Shown: piece after piece, positions 1 to 10,018 of the stretch | How positions within the stretch are numbered: the first letter of the stretch is position 1 | Layout: the number at the start of each line of letters is the position of its first letter | Source: Rickettsiales bacterium | GTDB taxonomy: Bacteria; Pseudomonadota; Alphaproteobacteria; Rickettsiales; JAJNBL01 | Direction: 5' to 3' | NCBI GenBank assembly: GCA_021156175.1 | Contig: JAJNBL010000008.1 | Coordinates: 1-64,000, forward strand | DNA length: 64,000 nucleotides | Notes under the pieces: model-generated | What the model saw: only the letters and a program-made list of their open reading frames with translations | Databases searched by the model: none | What the model was told of the DNA's origin: nothing | Made by a program: the position numbers and the translations under genes

Positions 1-1
1 C

Positions 2-3000
2 GGCACGAACCTTACCAGCATAGAAAATCTGAGCGTCGGTGCCGCCTCTACCATCACCTATGGTACGACTAACTGGAACACGACCGGTAGCGGAAGCGCT
101 GATACGTTTAGCTTTACACTCGCGAATTTCAGTGCATCTGACACCATTGATGGCGGAAACGGTACAGATACCTTAGACATTACGGATGGCGGAACCTTCA
201 ACATTGGCACACTCGGCACGAACCTCACCAGCGTAGAAAATCTGAGCGTCGGTGCCGCCTCTACCATCACCTATGGCACCACCAACTTCAACACCACCGG
301 TAGCGGAAGCGCTGATACCTTTACCTTCACACTTGCAAATTTTAGTGCATCTGACACCATTGACGGGGGTGTGGGAACGGATACATTAAACATTAGTGAC
401 GGCGGAACCTTCAATATCGGAACACTCGGCACGAACCTTACCAGCGTTGAGAACCTCACCGTGGGTGCAGCATCGGATATTACCTTCGGCACAGGGAACT
501 GGAATACAACCGGCAGCGGAGGCGATGATATATTTAGTTTCGCACTGGCGAACTTTACCTCTGCTGACACGATTGCGGGTGGTTTAGGAACAGATACGTT
601 AGCGATCAGTGATGGTGGCACCTTTAATATCGACACTTTGGCTGCGAATGTGACGGGTGTTGAGAACCTGACGGTAGGTGCTGCCTCGACGATTACCTAT
701 GGTGCTACGAACTGGAATACGACCGGTAGTGGTAGTGCGGATACGTTTAGCTTTACCCTTACAAACTTTGGCGCCTCCGACACGATTGCGGGTGGATTAG
801 GAACAGATATACTGAATATCTCCGATGGTGGTACGTTTGATATTGGTACATTAGCTGTGAATGTGACCGCTGTTGAAAATCTGACGGTTGGTGCGGCTTC
901 AACGATTACTTACGGTACGGCAAACTTCAGTACGACAGGTAGCAGCAGCACTGATACATTTAGCTTTGCCCTTACAAACTTCAGTGCTTCGGATACGATT
1001 GCAGGTGGATTAGGAACAGATACATTAAACATCAGTGATGGCGGCACTTTCAATATCGGCACACTCGGTGCAAACCTGAGCAGCATTGAAAATCTCACCG
1101 TGGGCGCGGCATCGGATATCACCTATGGCACCACCAACTTCAACACCACCGGTAGCAGCAGCGCGGATATATTTAGCTTCACACGTGCAAACTTTACCTC
1201 TGCCGATACGATTGATGGCAGTGGCGGTACAGATACATTAACCATCTCTGATGGCGGTACCTTTAATATCGGTACGCTGGCAGCAAAGGTATCGGCTGTT
1301 GAGAACTTAACGGTGGGTGCGGCATCTACTATTACGTACGGTACGACGAATTGGAGTACGACCGGTAGCGGCAGCGCGGATACGTTTAGCTTCACACGTG
1401 CGAATTTTACCTCTGCCGATACGATTGATGGTAGTGGCGGTACAGATACTTTAACCATCTCTGATGGTGGTACGTTTGATATTGGTACATTAGCTACGAA
1501 TGTGACCAGTGTTGAGAACCTGACGGTTGGTGCGGCTTCGACGATTACTTATGGTACGGCAAACTTTAATACGACCGGTAGTGGCAGTGCGGATACATTT
1601 ACCTTCGCGCTTGCTGATTTCAGTGCCTCCGACACGATTGCGGGTGGATTAGGAACAGATATACTGAATATCTCCGATGGCGGCACTTTCAATATCGGCA
1701 CATTGGGCGCAAGCCTTACCAGCATTGAAAATCTGACGGTTGGTGCGGCTTCGACGATTACTTACGGTACGGCAAACTTCAGTACGACAGGTAGCGGAAG
1801 CGATGATACATTTAGCTTTGCCCTTACAAACTTCAGTGCCTCGGATACGATTGCAGGTGGATTAGGAACAGATACATTAAACATCAGTGATGGCGGTACC
1901 TTTAATATCGGTACGCTGGCAGCAAACGTATCGGCTGTTGAGAACTTAACGGTGGGTGCGGCATCTACGATTACGTACGGTACGGCGAATTGGAATACGA
2001 CAGGTAGCGGCAGCGCGGATACATTTAGCTTCACACGTGCGAACTTTACCTCTGCCGATACGATTGATGGCAGTGGCGGTACAGATACTTTAACCATCTC
2101 TGATGGAGGTACCTTTAATATCGGTACATTGGGCGCAAGCCTTACCAGTATTGAAAATCTTACCGTGGGTGCGGCTTCGACGATTACTTACGGTACGGCA
2201 AACTTTAGTACGACCGGTAGTGGTAGTGCGGATACATTTACCTTCGCACTTGCTGATTTCAGTGCCTCCGACACGATTGCGGGTGGATTAGGAACAGATA
2301 TACTGAATATCTCCGATGGTGGTACATTTGATATTGGTACATTAGCTGCGAATGTGACCGCTGTTGAAAATCTGACGGTTGGTGCGGCATCTACCATTAC
2401 GTATGGTACCACGAACTGGAATACGACCGGTAGCGGCAGTGCGGATACGTTTAGCTTTACGCTCACGAACTTCAGTGCTTCGGATACGATTGCAGGTGGT
2501 AGCGGTAGCGATACCTTGAACATCAGTGATGGCGGTACCTTTAATATCGGTACATTGGGCGCAAGCCTTACCAGTGTTGAAAACCTTACCGTGGGTGCGG
2601 CCTCGACGATTACTTACGGCACCACAAACTTCAACACCACCGGTAGCAGCAGCGCGGATACATTTAGCTTCACACGTGCGAACTTTACCTCTGCCGATAC
2701 GATTGATGGCAGTGGCGGTACAGATACTTTAACCATCTCTGATGGCGGTACCTTTAATATCGGTACATTGGGCGCAAGCCTTACCAGTATTGAAAACCTT
2801 ACCGTGGGTGCGGCCTCGACGATTACTTACGGTACTGCGAACTGGAATACAACGGGTAGTGGTAGCAACGATACCTTTAGCTTTGCTGCGGCGAATTTTA
2901 GTTCTGCTGATACGATTGACGGTGGTAATGGTACGGATACACTCAGTATTAGCGATGGTGGTACGATCAATTTGGCTACCCTGTTCGCGGGTGGAAATCT

Positions 3001-5884
3001 GACGAGCATAGAAGCATTCTCTGTCGGTGCAGCATCGGATATTACCGTTGGCACTACTAATATGAGTATTACGGGTAGTAGTAGTAACGATACGTTCCGG
3101 TTCGCTGCAACGGATTTAAGCAGTGCGGATACGCTTGATGGTGGCTTAGGTACCGATACGCTTGCTGTAAGCGGTGCGGAAGCTATTGATGTTAGTAACG
3201 TTACTGGCATTGAGAACATTACGTTCGACAGTGTCGTGGATATTACTCTGGGCAGTACAAATTTCAATCTGACCAGTAGTGGCAGTGATGATACGTTCCG
3301 TTATGCGCTGGCAAACTTTAGTTCTGCCGATACGATTAATGGTGGCTTAGGTACCGATACGTTGGCAATTACGGATGGCGGTACCTTTAACATTGGTACC
3401 TTGGCAGCAAACGTATCGGCTGTTGAGAACCTCACCGTGGGTACGGCGTCTGATATTACATTTGGTACAGCAAATTGGAACACAACCGGTAGCAGTGAAA
3501 ATGATACATTCCGTTTCGCTGCAGCGAATTTAACCAGCGCGGATACGCTGGATGGTGGTTTAGGTACAGATACACTTGTTGTAACAACCTCAGGAACCAT
3601 TAATATTAGTAATGTTACGGCGATTGAGAATATTACATTCAACGGTGCTACGGATATTACTCTTAGTACGACAAATTTCAATCTGACGGGTAGCACAAGC
3701 AATGATATCTTCCGTTATGCATTAGCAAGCTTCAGTGCATCGGATACAATCGATGGCGGTAATGGTACGGATACGTTAGTGATTACCGATGGTGGTACGT
3801 TCGATATTGGCACGTTGGGAGCAAATCTCACCAGTGTTGAAAACCTGACGGTAGGCGCAGCGGCTGATATTACCTTTGGCACCGGCAACTTTGCAACAAC
3901 CGGTAGCTCTAGTAATGATATATTCAATTTTGATGCTGCTAACTTGACCAGTGCTGATACTGTGAATGGTAATGGCGGTACGGATACGCTCGCGGTTACT
4001 GGTACGGGTACTATTGATATCAGGAATATTACGGATGTTGATAATCTCACGCTTGCCAGTGCTACCAATGTGACATATGGCACCAATAACTTTAGTACAA
4101 CCGGCAGCACTGGAAATGATAGCTTTATCTTTGCCGGATCTAATTTCAGTAGCGCAGATAGTATCAATGGTAATGGTGGTACGGATACGTTATCCATCAC
4201 AGGTGGTGGTACTATTGATCTCGTTAATGTCGTTGATGTAGATAACCTTACACTAACTGGTGCTACGGATGTAACCTACAGCACGGCAAACTACAATACG
4301 ACCGGTAGCGGAAGCGACGATACATTTAGCTTCACGATGGCGAACCTCAGTTCTGCGGATACGATTGCGGGTGGTTTAGGTACGGATACTCTCAATATCT
4401 CTGATGGTGGTACGTTCAACCTTAGTACCCTCGTTTCTGGTTTGACAAATATCTCGGGTATTGAACGGCTTAGTGTTGGTGCTGCTTCGACTATTACGAT
4501 GGGTGCCACAAATTTCAGCACTCTCGGTAGTTCAGGAAATGATACATTTATCTTCACGCGTACGAACTTTACTTCCGCTGATACGATTGATGGTGGCTTA
4601 GGTACGGATACTCTCAATATCTCTGATGGTGGTACGTTTGATATCGGTACATTGGGCGCAAGCCTTAGCAGTATTGAAAATCTGACAGTCGGTGCGGCTT
4701 CGACGATTACCTATGGTACGGCGAACTTCAACACGACGGGTAGCACAGGGAACGATACCTTTACCTTTGCTGCTTCGAACCTTACCAGTGCTGATACTAT
4801 TGTCGGTAATGGTGGTACGGATATCGTTTCTATTACCGGCGGTGGTTCGGCGGATATTACGAATGTCACCGATGTTGATACTATTTATGCTATTGGTGTC
4901 GATTTGACTGTTGGTAGCGGTAACTTTAGTATTAATGGTGGTATAGGTTCTAGTGAAACGTTCCGGTTCACGAATGCGAACTTTAGCAGTGCTGATACGA
5001 TTAATGGTGGTGGTTTTTCATCGGATACATTAGTTATTACCGATGGTGGTACGTTTAATATCGGCACACAGGGTGTAAATCTTTGGAATATTTTAAACCT
5101 TCAGGTTGGTGCGGCGGCAACCATTACGTACGGTACTGCGGACTGGAATACGACGGGTAGTTCAGGTAACGATACGTTTATCTTCACGCTTGCCAATGTT
5201 GGCTCTTGGGATGTGATTGATGGTGGTTTGGGTACGGATACGTTGACGATTTCGGATGGTGGAACCTTTAATATTGGTACCTTGTCCGCTAACCTTACGA
5301 GTGTTGAGAACCTAACGGTGGGTGCGGCTGCGACGATTACCTATGGCACCGGAAACTGGAATACGACGGGTAGTACCGGAAACGATACCTTTACCTTCGC
5401 TGCCTCTAACCTTACCAGTGCCGATACGATCGATGGTAATGGCGGTACGGATACCGTTTCTATTACAGGCGGTGGTTCAGCGGATGTTACGAATGTCACC
5501 GATGTGGATAAGATTACGCTTGCTGCTGCTACGGATCTAACCATTGGTAGCACTAACTTTAGCATTACAGGTAGTACTGGTAATGATACATTCCGTTACA
5601 CAAATGCAAACTTTAGTAGTGCTGATACCATTAATGGTAGTTCGGGAACGGGAGATAAGTTGATTATTACTGATGGTGATACCATTGATCTTACTACAAT
5701 AAACGTGAGCTCTGTTGAAGTTCTTGAGGTGGGTGCGGCGGCGACCATTACGTATGGTGCTACCAACTACAGCACCACAGGGAGTTCGGGTGATGACATC
5801 TTTACATTTACTGTTGCTAATTTTAGTGCATCCGACACCATTAACGCCGGCGCTGGTAGTAATGACCAACTACGTTTTACAACC
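2..5884 (+). repeat. Tandem 213-bp repeat array (about 28 units)
   Basis: The period is 213 bp (71 codons), usually without indels; some units in the distal half are a few codons shorter or longer. Units up to about base 2950 are very similar at the DNA level and are built from a few interchangeable half-unit variants (for example TLGASLTSIENL versus TLAANVSAVENL). Units after about 2950 are clearly more divergent. This pattern suggests recent duplication or gene conversion in the proximal part. Because 213 is divisible by three, the opposite strand also stays open for long stretches. Confidence 0.9.
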
Positions 5885-7564
5885 GCAGGAACTATTAGCT
5901 CTGCAGCCCTGGCGAACGTTACCAACTTAGAGGAGATACGGTTTGATACAGGAGCAAACTCTTTAACCCTTGCTGATTTTTTTGTATCCGCAACCGATGG
6001 AATTGAAATTTACTCTTATGGAACATCCCTTGCGCTTAGCATAACTAACGTAACAAACACCAAAGATATTAAATTGATGACTGCCGGTGCTTATGACCTA
6101 GCTTCTGGTGGATCATATAAGAGTCGGATGCTACTCGAAGGAAGCGGTGTTTACACGATTGATGGAACCGCGGTGGCAGATATCTATATAATGACCAGTG
6201 CTGTTTTTGCTCTAGGCCAATCGATTGACGGTAGTGGGGGCGGAGATCTCTTGGCTATTTCGGATAGTGCTACCATCGATTTAACGGGAGCAGTAGCAAC
6301 AAACCTACTTAGTCAGTCGAAAATCGCATTAATGAGCGGAGGCAGCATTACCACCAGCGATACCGTGGTTACAAACAAAGGTTTCCAATATTATGCAAGT
6401 GGTGGCGCGCTTAGCTTGGATACAGGCGCAACGGCAAGTTCTTACAATGTTATGAGTACTGGCACTATTACTCTCCATAACAGTTCTAATAACGCCATTA
6501 CCATAGCAAATTTGGCAGATTCTATATCACCATTCAATGGATTTTCGGATCTTTCCCCCATCACTTCCGTCTATACTGGCGGTACGGTTATTAGTGGTGC
6601 GGGTAGTGATACGATTCTCGGTGGTACGGGTGCTGATTTCATTACGCTGGGTGGCGGTAGTGACTCCGTTCAAGGGGGTAGCGGAAATGATACGTTCTAT
6701 GTCACCGCAGCGGGTCTTGGCAGTGATACTATTAGGGGTTTTGATAGCTCGGCTGGTGCTGGTGGTACTGATACCATTACTCTTACTGGCGGCGGGACAT
6801 TCTCTTTTGCCAGTTCTACTATTGTCAGCATTGAGCAAGTTACTTTTGATGACACTGCTGCGACAGTTACCATGTATAATGGTGTTACGACAATCACCGG
6901 AGGAAATGGTGGCAATACAATTACCCTTGGTACGGGTGGGCAGATTATAACGGTAGGATCTGGTGCAGATTCTATTACCGGAAATACCGGGAATGATTCG
7001 ATCACGGGTGGTGGGGGTGATGATACTCTCAATGGTGCCGCAGGTGTTGATTCGATCGCTGGTGGTACGGGTAGTGATATGATCACTGGCGGTGCCGGTG
7101 CTGACCAAATTTCTCTTGGCTCCAACGACAGTACTGTCGATTATCTCATCTATAATGATAGTACAGAAGGAGGGGATACTGTATCGCAGTTCGAAGTGGG
7201 TACGGATAAAGTCATCTTTACTGGTCCGTACAACACGCAGTTAGACGATATCACAAATGATGATGATATTACTTGGGTTTCAGCAGCAGCGGTTAATTTC
7301 AGTACAACCCATGAAGGTATATTTATCTCAGGCCTTAGTGATGCCAATGCTGTCAGTACAGCTTCGGTGGCTACAGCAGTGAACGGTTATGGTGTGACTG
7401 CAACAGCAGGGGCTGATGGTATTATTGTGGTGCAGGGTGCAACACAAACCGCAGTGTATGTTTATACGGAATTCTCTACTAATAACAATATTTCGAGCGG
7501 TGAATTGACGCATCTTGGTACTGTCAGTGGCTTGCTTACCATCAATGACTTTGACTTTATGTAA
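2..7564 (+). CDS. Giant RTX-type tandem-repeat secreted protein, 5' end missing
   Basis: The reading frame is open from base 2, so the start lies before the window; at least 2,520 residues are visible. About 28 units of 71 residues follow one another, each with the pattern T-F-N-I-G-T-L, E-N-L-T-V-G-A-A-S, T-T-G-S-G-S, S-A-D-T-I and G-G-x-G-T-D-T-L. After about base 5885 the repeats stop. Two blocks of glycine/aspartate nonapeptides (GGxGxDxhx), at about 6590-6705 and 6950-7120, match haemolysin-type calcium-binding RTX repeats. The last 120 residues lack further repeats and end in an S-G-E-L-T-H-L-G segment plus a hydrophobic tail, as in type I secretion signals. It is probably exported by an ABC/HlyD/TolC system not in this window and may act as an adhesin or surface layer; that role is inferred. 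No catalytic domain is visible. Confidence 0.88.
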   Translation, partial: GTNLTSIENLSVGAASTITYGTTNWNTTGSGSADTFSFTLANFSASDTIDGGNGTDTLDITDGGTFNIGTLGTNLTSVENLSVGAASTITYGTTNFNTTGSGSADTFTFTLANFSASDTIDGGVGTDTLNISDGGTFNIGTLGTNLTSVENLTVGAASDITFGTGNWNTTGSGGDDIFSFALANFTSADTIAGGLGTDTLAISDGGTFNIDTLAANVTGVENLTVGAASTITYGATNWNTTGSGSADTFSFTLTNFGASDTIAGGLGTDILNISDGGTFDIGTLAVNVTAVENLTVGAASTITYGTANFSTTGSSSTDTFSFALTNFSASDTIAGGLGTDTLNISDGGTFNIGTLGANLSSIENLTVGAASDITYGTTNFNTTGSSSADIFSFTRANFTSADTIDGSGGTDTLTISDGGTFNIGTLAAKVSAVENLTVGAASTITYGTTNWSTTGSGSADTFSFTRANFTSADTIDGSGGTDTLTISDGGTFDIGTLATNVTSVENLTVGAASTITYGTANFNTTGSGSADTFTFALADFSASDTIAGGLGTDILNISDGGTFNIGTLGASLTSIENLTVGAASTITYGTANFSTTGSGSDDTFSFALTNFSASDTIAGGLGTDTLNISDGGTFNIGTLAANVSAVENLTVGAASTITYGTANWNTTGSGSADTFSFTRANFTSADTIDGSGGTDTLTISDGGTFNIGTLGASLTSIENLTVGAASTITYGTANFSTTGSGSADTFTFALADFSASDTIAGGLGTDILNISDGGTFDIGTLAANVTAVENLTVGAASTITYGTTNWNTTGSGSADTFSFTLTNFSASDTIAGGSGSDTLNISDGGTFNIGTLGASLTSVENLTVGAASTITYGTTNFNTTGSSSADTFSFTRANFTSADTIDGSGGTDTLTISDGGTFNIGTLGASLTSIENLTVGAASTITYGTANWNTTGSGSNDTFSFAAANFSSADTIDGGNGTDTLSISDGGTINLATLFAGGNLTSIEAFSVGAASDITVGTTNMSITGSSSNDTFRFAATDLSSADTLDGGLGTDTLAVSGAEAIDVSNVTGIENITFDSVVDITLGSTNFNLTSSGSDDTFRYALANFSSADTINGGLGTDTLAITDGGTFNIGTLAANVSAVENLTVGTASDITFGTANWNTTGSSENDTFRFAAANLTSADTLDGGLGTDTLVVTTSGTINISNVTAIENITFNGATDITLSTTNFNLTGSTSNDIFRYALASFSASDTIDGGNGTDTLVITDGGTFDIGTLGANLTSVENLTVGAAADITFGTGNFATTGSSSNDIFNFDAANLTSADTVNGNGGTDTLAVTGTGTIDIRNITDVDNLTLASATNVTYGTNNFSTTGSTGNDSFIFAGSNFSSADSINGNGGTDTLSITGGGTIDLVNVVDVDNLTLTGATDVTYSTANYNTTGSGSDDTFSFTMANLSSADTIAGGLGTDTLNISDGGTFNLSTLVSGLTNISGIERLSVGAASTITMGATNFSTLGSSGNDTFIFTRTNFTSADTIDGGLGTDTLNISDGGTFDIGTLGASLSSIENLTVGAASTITYGTANFNTTGSTGNDTFTFAASNLTSADTIVGNGGTDIVSITGGGSADITNVTDVDTIYAIGVDLTVGSGNFSINGGIGSSETFRFTNANFSSADTINGGGFSSDTLVITDGGTFNIGTQGVNLWNILNLQVGAAATITYGTADWNTTGSSGNDTFIFTLANVGSWDVIDGGLGTDTLTISDGGTFNIGTLSANLTSVENLTVGAAATITYGTGNWNTTGSTGNDTFTFAASNLTSADTIDGNGGTDTVSITGGGSADVTNVTDVDKITLAAATDLTIGSTNFSITGSTGNDTFRYTNANFSSADTINGSSGTGDKLIITDGDTIDLTTINVSSVEVLEVGAAATITYGATNYSTTGSSGDDIFTFTVANFSASDTINAGAGSNDQLRFTTAGTISSAALANVTNLEEIRFDTGANSLTLADFFVSATDGIEIYSYGTSLALSITNVTNTKDIKLMTAGAYDLASGGSYKSRMLLEGSGVYTIDGTAVADIYIMTSAVFALGQSIDGSGGGDLLAISDSATIDLTGAVATNLLSQSKIALMSGGSITTSDTVVTNKGFQYYASGGALSLDTGATASSYNVMSTGTITLHNSSNNAITIANLADSISPFNGFSDLSPITSVYTGGTVISGAGSDTILGGTGADFITLGGGSDSVQGGSGNDTFYVTAAGLGSDTIRGFDSSAGAGGTDTITLTGGGTFSFASSTIVSIEQVTFDDTAATVTMYNGVTTITGGNGGNTITLGTGGQIITVGSGADSITGNTGNDSITGGGGDDTLNGAAGVDSIAGGTGSDMITGGAGADQISLGSNDSTVDYLIYNDSTEGGDTVSQFEVGTDKVIFTGPYNTQLDDITNDDDITWVSAAAVNFSTTHEGIFISGLSDANAVSTASVATAVNGYGVTATAGADGIIVVQGATQTAVYVYTEFSTNNNISSGELTHLGTVSGLLTINDFDFM

Positions 7565-7586
7565 AAATACCTGGGCTGACAATACA

Positions 7587-7614
7587 CAAAAAGCCCCAAA
7601 CAGGGCTCTTTTTT
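7587..7614 (+). terminator. Rho-independent terminator after the repeat protein
   Basis: A short AAAAAGCCC / GGGCTCTTTTTT hairpin ends in a T-run 23 bases after the stop codon. Its A-rich 5' arm means it could also work for transcripts arriving on the minus strand. Confidence 0.7.
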
Positions 7615-7633
7615 ATGGCGAAGGGTATCCAAC

Positions 7634-7800
7634 TCATTGCGGAAAAACGTCATAAGCTGCGGACCAAGTAATGATGCCTGCCAGCAAATAACCGACAATC
7701 GGCGAAAGGCGCAGTTTCGAGGTAACCATACCGCCGACAAAGGCTGCACGGATGCCCATTACTACTGTTGAGATAAGAAGGTTTCCTCGATTAGCGCCAT
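7634..7800 (-). pseudogene. 5' stub of a CPA2/KefB-type cation:proton antiporter
   Basis: An ATG at 7800 with an upstream AAGGAACTGAGG ribosome site starts a frame M-A-L-I-E-E-T-F-L-S that hits a stop after 12 codons. Shifting frame continues with T-V-V-M-G-I-R-A-A-F-V-G-G-M, then L-R-L-S-P-I-V-G-Y-L-L-A-G-I. This is the first transmembrane helix and the conserved (L)RLSPIVGYLLAG motif of KefB-like antiporters. The frame then degrades and ends at 7634; the remaining ~350 codons are absent. The stub begins 22 bp after the mscS stop, so it was probably the last gene of a fabI-mscS-antiporter operon. It is now non-functional. The family call rests on about 40 recognisable residues. Confidence 0.65.
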
Positions 7801-7822
7801 AATGACCTCAGTTCCTTAAAGT

Positions 7823-9064
7823 TTATTGTATGGGTGATTGTGCAAGAAAACCTCGCATATCTGTCCCGCTGGGATTCTGGAATACCTGCAACCCAAATTC
7901 AGGCAATATTGCCAGCAAATGGTCAAAAATGTCTGACTGGATGCTTTCGTACTCCGCCCACTTTATCGTGTTGGTGAAGCAATAGATTTCTAGCGGCAAT
8001 CCCTCTGGTGTAGGACTTAACTGACGTACCAGCAGAGTCATATCCTGATGAATGCCAGGATGAGCGCGCAAATAATGCTCCACATAGGCGCGAAACGTAC
8101 CGATATTGGTAATACGCCTTGTATTCACTGTTTCCCTTGCTTTTTCTCCCAGCGTACTATTCCAACTACTTATCTCCTGATTCTTCCTGTTCAGATAGCT
8201 TTCCAGTAGCTTGAAGCGTCCCAGATGTTTCTGTTCATCGCCTGAGAGAAAATAAATACTGTTTTGGTCCAGATAGAGCGAGCGCTTAATGCGCCTTCCG
8301 CCGGATTCCTGCATTCCTCGCCAATTCTTAAAAGGGTCGCTAATGAGTCTCCGCGTAGGCAGGGTGGTTATGGTTTTGTCCCAGTTCTGCACCTTCACAG
8401 TATGCAAGGCAATGTCGATCACATCGCCGTCTGCATGCAGTTGAGGCATCTCAATCCAATCGCCAACGCGCACCATATCGCTAGAGGAAATCTGTACGCT
8501 GGCAACAAAAGAAAGCAGCGTATCCTGAAACACCAACATAAGTACCGCCGCCATAGCGCCAAGGCCGGAAAGCAGAATTAGGGGAGAGCGGTCAATCAGC
8601 ACGGCAATGATAAGTACCACCGTGATAATAAACATCACCAGCTTCGCGAGCTGTAAGTAACCTTTTATGGGACGAAGATGTGCATCCGGTCTTCTGCAAT
8701 AAATGACATTCACAATGTTCAGTGTGGCGCTGATAGCAAGCGCAAGCGTCAGAACAATAAAGGCGGTGCAGACATTTTTAACGACGATTACTGCTGCTTC
8801 AGGAAGACCGGGAATAAGGATGATACCCTCTATAATTATCATGGCAGGCATGACGTTTGCCAGCCGCTGTATAACGCCGTGGCGCTTCAATTCTTCATCC
8901 CGGCCATAGGATGTGGAAGAGAGCGCACGCTGGATACCGCGCAGAATAAGCCGCTTAAAAACAGAATTAGTCAGCCACGCTGCGAGTACGAGGCAGGTGA
9001 TGCCAACCAAAGTAGCAATCCAAGGAAATTGTTCTGTCAGCGTGGTATAGCTTTCTGCCATCAT
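7823..9064 (-). CDS. Mechanosensitive ion channel, MscS family (YbdG/MscM type)
   Basis: The 413-residue protein has five or so hydrophobic helices in residues 15-200, followed by the MscS pore and beta-domain stretch (L-L-S-G-L-G-A-M-A-A-V, then D-T-L-L-S-F-V-A-S and V-R-V-G-D-W-I-E-M). A long soluble C-terminal part contains F-K-N-W-R-G-M-Q-E-S-G-G-R-R-I-K-R-S. Length and this extra soluble domain match E. coli YbdG (415 residues) rather than the short MscS. It should open under membrane tension and release solutes during hypo-osmotic shock. Its ATG overlaps the fabI stop (ATGA), so the two are translationally coupled in one operon. Confidence 0.88.
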   Translation of the reverse strand: MMAESYTTLTEQFPWIATLVGITCLVLAAWLTNSVFKRLILRGIQRALSSTSYGRDEELKRHGVIQRLANVMPAMIIIEGIILIPGLPEAAVIVVKNVCTAFIVLTLALAISATLNIVNVIYCRRPDAHLRPIKGYLQLAKLVMFIITVVLIIAVLIDRSPLILLSGLGAMAAVLMLVFQDTLLSFVASVQISSSDMVRVGDWIEMPQLHADGDVIDIALHTVKVQNWDKTITTLPTRRLISDPFKNWRGMQESGGRRIKRSLYLDQNSIYFLSGDEQKHLGRFKLLESYLNRKNQEISSWNSTLGEKARETVNTRRITNIGTFRAYVEHYLRAHPGIHQDMTLLVRQLSPTPEGLPLEIYCFTNTIKWAEYESIQSDIFDHLLAILPEFGLQVFQNPSGTDMRGFLAQSPIQ

Positions 9065-9828
9065 GACCCCCTCACATTATATCCGGCGTCCACATAAATC
9101 GTCTGGCCGGTGATTTGTTTGGCGTTGTCGGAAACCAGAAAGGCTGCCATTTCACCGATCTGCTCCAGTGTTACTAGCTGGTGCAGTGGCGCTTTACTGG
9201 CGGCTTCTTCCATCAGTTTATCAAAATCTGTGAGGCCGGATGCAGCACGGGTCTTGACTGGACCGGGTGATAGCGCATTGATACGGATATGCTGTGCTCC
9301 CAGTTCAGCGGATAGATATTTCACACTGGCTCCCAGTGCCGCCTTCACGGGCCCCATCAGGTTATAATGCGTAACCACTTTCTCGGCGCCAAAATAGCTC
9401 ATAGTGAGGATGGAACCGCCGTCTTTCATCAGCGGTTCGGCGGCTTTAGCGAGGCGCATCAGCGAATGGCAGGATATATCCATCGCCTGCGTGAATCCTT
9501 CGCTGGTGCTATCCACCACGCGTCCCTGCAAATCCGCTTTCGGTGCAAAGGCGATGGAGTGCAGCAGGAAATCGAGCTTTTCCCATTTCTCTCCAATAGC
9601 TAAAAACAACGCTTCCTGTTCCTGTGGCTGCGTCACGTCCAGCTTCATGCAGATCGGTGCGTTTAATTTCTGCGCAAGCGGTTCCACATAGGCTTTCGCC
9701 TTGTCATTCAGATAGGTGACTGCCAGCTCCGCGCCATGATCGTAGAACGCCTTCGCGCAGCCCCACGCAATAGACGCATCGTTGGCGATACCAACCACCA
9801 GCCCTTTCTTTCCCGCTAACATAGTCAT
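9061..9828 (-). CDS. fabI: Enoyl-[acyl-carrier-protein] reductase (NADH)
   Basis: This 255-residue protein performs the last step of each fatty-acid elongation cycle, reducing trans-2-enoyl-ACP. It is an atypical short-chain dehydrogenase with the FabI nucleotide motif G-L-V-V-G-I-A-N-D-A-S-I-A-W-G at residues 9-23 instead of GxxxGxG, and the catalytic pair Tyr155 and Lys162 with the FabI spacing (Y-x6-K); Tyr145 is also present. Length matches the family. A second in-frame ATG lies two codons downstream. The start overlaps the stop of a PduL-like remnant (ATGA), a trace of the acetate-gene/fabI neighbourhood known in alphaproteobacteria. mscS follows with a 4-base overlap. Confidence 0.95.
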   Translation of the reverse strand: MTMLAGKKGLVVGIANDASIAWGCAKAFYDHGAELAVTYLNDKAKAYVEPLAQKLNAPICMKLDVTQPQEQEALFLAIGEKWEKLDFLLHSIAFAPKADLQGRVVDSTSEGFTQAMDISCHSLMRLAKAAEPLMKDGGSILTMSYFGAEKVVTHYNLMGPVKAALGASVKYLSAELGAQHIRINALSPGPVKTRAASGLTDFDKLMEEAASKAPLHQLVTLEQIGEMAAFLVSDNAKQITGQTIYVDAGYNVRGS

Positions 9829-10018
9829 GCCGTTTTCCTCTCATTCAGTTTCATATTTTTCTTTGCTATGATATCCGCTTCTCCGCGTGTTTCATTCATC
9901 ACTAGTTCGCCCTTCGTAGCGAAGGCAATCCCGGCGGCATTGGCTTCGTCGGTGTCAATGTGCATTTCCGTGACGTAACCTTCTTTCACCCGGATCAGCG
10001 TGTTGGAAAAAGCTACTT
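9825..10018 (-). pseudogene. 3' remnant of a PduL-type phosphate acyltransferase
   Basis: A minus-strand frame of about 64 codons reads V-A-F-S-N-T-L-I-R-V-K-E-G-Y, then M-H-I-D-T-D-E-A-N-A-A-G, and G-E-L-V-M-N-E. The FxNxxxRV...H(I/L)DTDEANA segment is the C-terminal signature of PduL phosphotransacylases, which interconvert acyl-CoA and acyl-phosphate. Only the C-terminal quarter remains. The natural stop TGA overlaps the fabI start. At its 5' end the frame runs directly into an integrase remnant, which marks the break. No start codon or ribosome site serves it, so it is non-functional. The family call is from the signature only. Confidence 0.6.

Noticed and set aside
58-5565. Long open frames on the minus strand across the repeat array (repeats of about 70-160 codons rich in V, S and P)
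   Set aside because: They are antisense shadows: the 213-bp period is a multiple of three, so an accidental open frame repeats. They have no ribosome sites and the plus-strand frame is continuous with clear protein motifs.
2-5884. CRISPR array
   Set aside because: The repeats are 213 bp, contiguous and coding, with no spacers.
6527-7125. Minus-strand frames opposite the RTX nonapeptides (142 and 193 codons)
   Set aside because: Low-complexity threonine/arginine- or proline-rich shadows of the glycine-aspartate codons in the real gene.
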